Below, in pieces: positions 23,393 through 26,097 of a stretch of DNA of 26,097 nucleotides. Under the pieces are notes generated by a model. The model worked only from the letters and a program-made list of their open reading frames with translations, made no database searches and had not been told where the DNA came from. Source of the DNA: Lachnospiraceae bacterium UBA3772 (GTDB taxonomy: Bacteria; Bacillota; Clostridia; Lachnospirales; Lachnospiraceae); NCBI GenBank assembly GCA_002371025.1, contig DFFQ01000032.1, positions 1-26,097 on the forward strand. The letters are read 5' to 3'. Position 1 is the first letter of the stretch. Each line of letters opens with the position of its first letter. The translations under genes were made by a program, and so were the position numbers.

Positions 23393-23695
23393 TTATGCTT
23401 CATAGTCTATGCAGACTCTCTGCTTTGTATTTGGGCGAACAACTCCGTCCGCTACCTTCACATGTTCAGGGTGAACTGCATATCCCTTAAGTGCTTCCTC
23501 ACTTTCAAGCTCACTAAAAAGCATAAGATCTGCATTACTTGATTCAAGTTTATCAATCTGAACATTAACAAAAAGAAGTCCTGGTACTTTTCCTACCAAA
23601 CCCTCAAGTCCTTCTTTAATCTCTACTTTTACCTTGTTTTTTTCTTCTTCTGAAAGCTCATCTTTAAGCTGCCAGAGAATAATATGTCTTACCAT
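23393..23695 (-). CDS. Dabb family (stress-responsive alpha/beta barrel) protein
   Basis: A 100-aa single-domain ferredoxin-like Dabb protein. It begins MVRHIILWQLKDELSEEEK, the strand and helix start typical of the family, with the later VQIDKL, LMLFSELESEEAL and YAVHPEHVKV motifs. Family members dimerise into a barrel; roles range from stress response to small-molecule cyclases, so function is not set. A GGGAGGG ribosome binding site lies 3 bases before the ATG. It is the first gene of the unit leading to the ABC transporter and precedes the ATPase by 28 bases, so it may work with that system or simply be co-transcribed. No strong promoter is seen in the 97-base upstream gap; a weak TGCAAA-16-TAAAAT pair is present. 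Confidence 0.88.
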   Translation of the reverse strand: MVRHIILWQLKDELSEEEKNKVKVEIKEGLEGLVGKVPGLLFVNVQIDKLESSNADLMLFSELESEEALKGYAVHPEHVKVADGVVRPNTKQRVCIDYEA

Positions 23696-23792
23696 ATTCC
23701 CTCCCTTATTTCTTCTTTACACATTTTTTCACATTTTTTTCAAAAATTGTCAGTCGACCCTGTTATTTTAACATAACAAAAAACAGTTTGCA

Positions 23793-24800
23793 CTAATTTT
23801 CCCCACCAACTGTTAGAATAAGCCTGTCGAAAAGAGTATTTTTATTTTCAGTTTCCATAGTAAGAATCATCCAGAGCTTAATATAAACCGCAATCGGAGC
23901 AAGATCTTCAACTATTCTGACATTTAATGTTTTATACTCTTTTGTGCTTTCATATGATATTCCTTCTCTTGCTCCAGTGATAAAAACATCAATATTCTTA
24001 TTTTTAAGTTTAAGAAGGAATTCTTTTAATCCTTCAGTTTCCATTGGAAGTGTACCTGAATGATATGTTCCAAGGATAACTGCTTTTATTTTTTCATCAA
24101 CCGCAGGATATACCATTCCAGGATATGGCTCTATCCTAAGTATCATGTCTGATGTTTCCCCAAATCCATCAGCTGATAATACCTCTGCAGCATCTTCTTT
24201 TTCTTTATATGAATCATTTTTTATTATTTTCTTTCCATCATATATTCCATAGTATTTATCTTCCACGGAATACATATCCGCTGAGTAAGCATAAGAAGAA
24301 AGCATTCTGGATCCTCTGTTTATATATGTTATCTTATCCTTATTTTTATATGGCACAAATGTTCCTCTTATGGAATCATCTTTTCCTGCCTCTCTTATAA
24401 GAGCCACCGCTGCATCCATATTATATAATCCATTTGCTTCTTCATTTTCTATTGGTTTATCGGATGAAACTAAACAGACCGGTACTTTAGAAAGTCCTGT
24501 TACATAAGATAAAAGTGCACCAGAATACTGAAGTGTATCAGTTCCGTGAGTAACAATTATTCCATCATAATCTTTATCAAGATTATCCTTAACTGTCTTG
24601 GCAAGCACCTTCATATTGCTTCCCATGCTGTTTTCACTGAGAAGTGTGTATGGTTCTAATGTATCATATGAAAAGTCGATTCCAAATTTTTTCTCATAAG
24701 CTTTGATGATCTTATATGGCTTTCCTTTTTCAAGGGATATAAACTCATCTCCAGTGGTACTTCCAATAGTTCCACCTGTAAATATAAATAAAATCTTCAT
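23793..24800 (-). CDS. L-asparaginase (cytoplasmic)
   Basis: A 335-aa asparaginase that hydrolyses asparagine to aspartate and ammonia. The N-terminal FTGGTIGS holds the nucleophile Thr (residue 11), the substrate/second-Thr motif is VTHGTDTLQYSG (about 84-95), and the catalytic Lys is in VSSDKPIENEEANG. No signal peptide is present, so it is the cytoplasmic type. The C-terminal domain is shorter in loops but complete, with the motif TGAREGISYES where glutaminase/asparaginases carry the substrate-contact segment. AAAGGAA is about 9 bases before the ATG, and a promoter lies at 24830-24858. It is monocistronic. I do not give a symbol because ansA and ansB cannot be distinguished here. Confidence 0.93.
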   Translation of the reverse strand: MKILFIFTGGTIGSTTGDEFISLEKGKPYKIIKAYEKKFGIDFSYDTLEPYTLLSENSMGSNMKVLAKTVKDNLDKDYDGIIVTHGTDTLQYSGALLSYVTGLSKVPVCLVSSDKPIENEEANGLYNMDAAVALIREAGKDDSIRGTFVPYKNKDKITYINRGSRMLSSYAYSADMYSVEDKYYGIYDGKKIIKNDSYKEKEDAAEVLSADGFGETSDMILRIEPYPGMVYPAVDEKIKAVILGTYHSGTLPMETEGLKEFLLKLKNKNIDVFITGAREGISYESTKEYKTLNVRIVEDLAPIAVYIKLWMILTMETENKNTLFDRLILTVGGEN

Positions 24801-24829
24801 ATTAAATGTTCCTTTGTTTTTTTCTTTTT

Positions 24830-24858
24830 ATTATATCTTCATATTGATGATATTACAC
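24830..24858 (-). promoter_or_regulatory. Promoter of the asparaginase gene
   Basis: Minus strand GTGTAA (24853-24858), 17-bp spacer, perfect TATAAT (24830-24835), 29 bases before the start codon. The -35 match is weak. Confidence 0.6.
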
Positions 24859-24861
24859 ATA

Positions 24862-24889
24862 GAAAAAGGGTTTGGCAAAGCCAAACCCT
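24862..24889 (-). terminator. Intrinsic terminator after the 75-aa gene
   Basis: A perfect 10-bp stem (24867-24876 with 24880-24889; AGGGTTTGGC / GCCAAACCCT) with an AAA loop is followed by a minus-strand TTTTTCT. It lies 7 bases after the stop codon. Confidence 0.9.
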
Positions 24890-24896
24890 ATACTTC

Positions 24897-25124
24897 TTAC
24901 CAATTAGCATCAAAAATCGTTATTACGACTTTTGGATCATCTTTGAATCTCTTCTGAACGTCAGCCAAAAGATCGTATAATTTTTTATTCATCTTTGGCA
25001 TTAACAATGCCTCTTTCTTATTATCCGTCAGTATAATCTGGTCACCCTTTACGGATTCAACATATCTCATATATGCCCCCTCTTTAGCAACCGATATACC
25101 ATATCTTCCGCCAAATCCAAACAT
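24897..25124 (-). CDS. 75-aa protein of unknown function
   Basis: A small soluble protein I do not recognise. It begins MFGFGGRYGISVAKEG and ends FKDDPKVVITIFDANW, with a basic centre. The alternating strand/helix/strand pattern suggests a small alpha/beta fold. The ATG at 25124 has a strong AAGGAGG 5 bases upstream and is clearly preferred over a GTG at 25196. A terminator follows, so it is a single-gene unit. Its 155-base upstream gap to the desulfoferrodoxin gene contains a palindrome (25178-25191) overlapping a weak promoter. No motif for binding or catalysis is visible. Confidence 0.75.
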   Translation of the reverse strand: MFGFGGRYGISVAKEGAYMRYVESVKGDQIILTDNKKEALLMPKMNKKLYDLLADVQKRFKDDPKVVITIFDANW

Positions 25125-25173
25125 GATGTCCTCCTTCTCCCCCGCAATCCAATCATTACTTACCTTTATGATA

Positions 25174-25191
25174 TCACATTTGTGAACAAAT
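25174..25191. promoter_or_regulatory. Palindromic operator-like site
   Basis: ATTTGT-GA-ACAAAT (25178-25191) is a perfect 6-bp-arm dyad, and TCACA-TT-TGTGA (25174-25185) overlaps it. It falls in the spacer of a weak minus-strand promoter pair (TGGAAT, 16 bp, TATCAT) in front of the 75-aa gene, a position suited to repression. No regulator is identified. Confidence 0.4.
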
Positions 25192-25279
25192 TCCACTATT
25201 TTTTCATATGATTTTTCATATATTTTCTAATGGATTCCTATATCACGGCATCAATGCAGGGTACGTTCAAAATAGTATT

Positions 25280-25657
25280 TTAGATATCTGCCTTCCAAAG
25301 ACCATGAAGGTTACAATATTCATATGCAGCAACAGCTTTTTCACCTTCAGCAAGAACAAATTCAGCAACAGGTTCTTCACCAGGCTTAAGATCTTTCTTC
25401 TGATATCCCTTATCAGTTTCTAAAATGATAAACTGAATAAAATGTTCAGGCATCATAGGATGTGCTACTTCGCCAACTGCAACTTTAACTTTTGCCCCAT
25501 CAACTGTAACTTTAGGAACATGCTTTTCCATTGCAGCATCCACTGTATTAGGAACAACCTCTGTCATTGTTTCACCACAGCATTCAGGTGTGCATCCAGT
25601 TTTTGCTGTTAAAAATGTTATAAAGTTACCACACTTATTACATCTGTAAAATACCAT
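25280..25657 (-). CDS. dfx: Desulfoferrodoxin (superoxide reductase)
   Basis: A 125-aa two-domain superoxide reductase that reduces superoxide to hydrogen peroxide without making oxygen, suited to strict anaerobes. Residues 1-36 are the desulforedoxin-like domain with Fe(Cys)4 ligands C6, C9, C26 and C27 (an extra C22 also lies there). The catalytic domain carries EKHVP (Glu44, Lys45, His46), VAHPMMPEH (His66, His72) and CNLHGLW (Cys115, His118), the complete Fe(His)4Cys centre. GGAGGG is 6 bases before the ATG. It lies 47 bases after the rubrerythrin gene, with no terminator between, so the two probably form one oxidative-stress unit: Dfx makes peroxide and rubrerythrin removes it. Confidence 0.97.
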   Translation of the reverse strand: MVFYRCNKCGNFITFLTAKTGCTPECCGETMTEVVPNTVDAAMEKHVPKVTVDGAKVKVAVGEVAHPMMPEHFIQFIILETDKGYQKKDLKPGEEPVAEFVLAEGEKAVAAYEYCNLHGLWKADI

Positions 25658-25704
25658 ATCTAACCCTCCAATTTATTATCTTATTCTTTAATTTTACTTG
25701 TTTT

Positions 25705-26097
25705 TTAGAAATTGTCTTCATGAATCTCAAAATAGCTCTGTGGGTGATTACATACTGGGCAAACATCTGGAGCCTTTGTTCCAACTACGATATGTCCACA
25801 GTTTCTGCATTCCCAAACTGAAACACCTGCTTTTTCAAATACAGCCTTCTCTTCAACATTTGAAAGAAGTTTTCTATATCTTTCCTCATGGCGTTTCTCA
25901 ATCTCTGCTACTCCACGGAACTTTTCAGCAAGTTCTGGGAATCCTTCTTCTTCAGCATCCTTTGCCATCTGCACATACATATCTGTCCACTCGAAATTCT
26001 CTCCTTCTGCAGCAGCCTTTAAGTTAGCAGCTGTATCTCCAAGAAGTCCTAATTCCTTGAACCACATCTTTGCATGTTCTTTTTCATTATCTGCTGT
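25705..26097 (-). CDS. rbr: Rubrerythrin, partial (5' end outside window)
   Basis: The last 131 codons of a rubrerythrin run to the right edge; the start is not in the window. The di-iron ferritin-like four-helix part shows [16 protein letters not shown] and [14 protein letters not shown], with carboxylate ligands in the ExxH motifs. The C-terminal rubredoxin domain has both iron-binding pairs, CRNCG and CPVCNHPQ. Rubrerythrins act as NADH-linked peroxidases that convert hydrogen peroxide to water. It is co-directional with, and 47 bases upstream of, the desulfoferrodoxin gene. About 60 N-terminal residues should be missing if the protein is the usual 190 aa. Confidence 0.96.
   Translation of the reverse strand, partial: TADNEKEHAKMWFKELGLLGDTAANLKAAAEGENFEWTDMYVQMAKDAEEEGFPELAEKFRGVAEIEKRHEERYRKLLSNVEEKAVFEKAGVSVWECRNCGHIVVGTKAPDVCPVCNHPQSYFEIHEDNF

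Noticed and set aside
23759..23787. Small hairpin (TGTTAT / ATAACA) after the asparaginase gene as terminator
   Set aside because: On the minus strand the T-run comes before, not after, the stem, so it does not fit an intrinsic terminator for that gene.
25125..25196. GTG start extending the 75-aa protein by 24 residues
   Set aside because: The extension covers a good AAGGAGG site and the palindrome; the ATG at 25124 is well placed.

Overview
The window is low-GC DNA with short, Firmicutes-type spacing, strong GGAGG ribosome binding sites and sigma-A promoters (TTGACA/TATAAT-like, 17-18 bp spacers). Gene content points to a strictly anaerobic, butyrate-type Clostridia, most likely a Lachnospiraceae member such as a Butyrivibrio or Roseburia relative. 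The indicators are an acetyl-CoA hydrolase/transferase family CoA-transferase, desulfoferrodoxin plus rubrerythrin, a DUF1292 protein and an NSS transporter. This assignment is inference from protein families; no rRNA, tRNA, phage, IS element or CRISPR array was seen.

Layout. 1-247: 5' end of a CoA-transferase gene (minus) with a repeated operator-like leader. 489-791: HU (minus) with a clear promoter and terminator. 1010-2389: MATE exporter (plus). 2386-3660: a GNAT acetyltransferase joined in frame to purine nucleoside phosphorylase DeoD, with a perfect internal ribosome binding site and ATG before the DeoD part. 3802-8344: membrane GGDEF protein, S66 LD-carboxypeptidase and NSS sodium symporter, all minus. 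8648-8953: DUF1292 protein (plus), ending in a terminator that begins inside its last codons.

9022-12213 is a minus-strand operon with one near-consensus promoter: DegV (fatty-acid binding), PlsC-like acyltransferase, PAP2 phosphatase and a lipoyl-less E2/CAT-fold protein whose catalytic His position is Glu. It reads as a lipid-handling set. 12298-13317 is a receiver/HD-GYP regulator. 13503-16146 is an operon of three related exported proteins of unknown function. It is preceded by a promoter whose -35 is abutted by four CTTAAG-type repeats at exactly 11 bp, the spacing expected for an OmpR/PhoB-type activator.

16147-16630 is a long divergent intergenic region with these repeats, a nested stem-loop and a duplicated short module. 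It lies upstream of a cytoplasmic GH53-like TIM-barrel protein (16631-17398). 17465-19378 is a Na/Pi cotransporter with PhoU-like C-terminus. 19572-23695 is an operon of a Dabb protein, ABC ATPase and two ABC-2 permeases (NatAB-like). 23793-24800 is asparaginase and 24897-25124 a 75-aa unknown protein. 25280-26097 is desulfoferrodoxin preceded by rubrerythrin, which runs off the right edge.

The most promising undescribed material is the three-paralogue exported operon with its phased activator array, the DegV/PlsC/PAP2/E2-like lipid operon with several altered active sites, and the GNAT-DeoD fusion with internal translation start.
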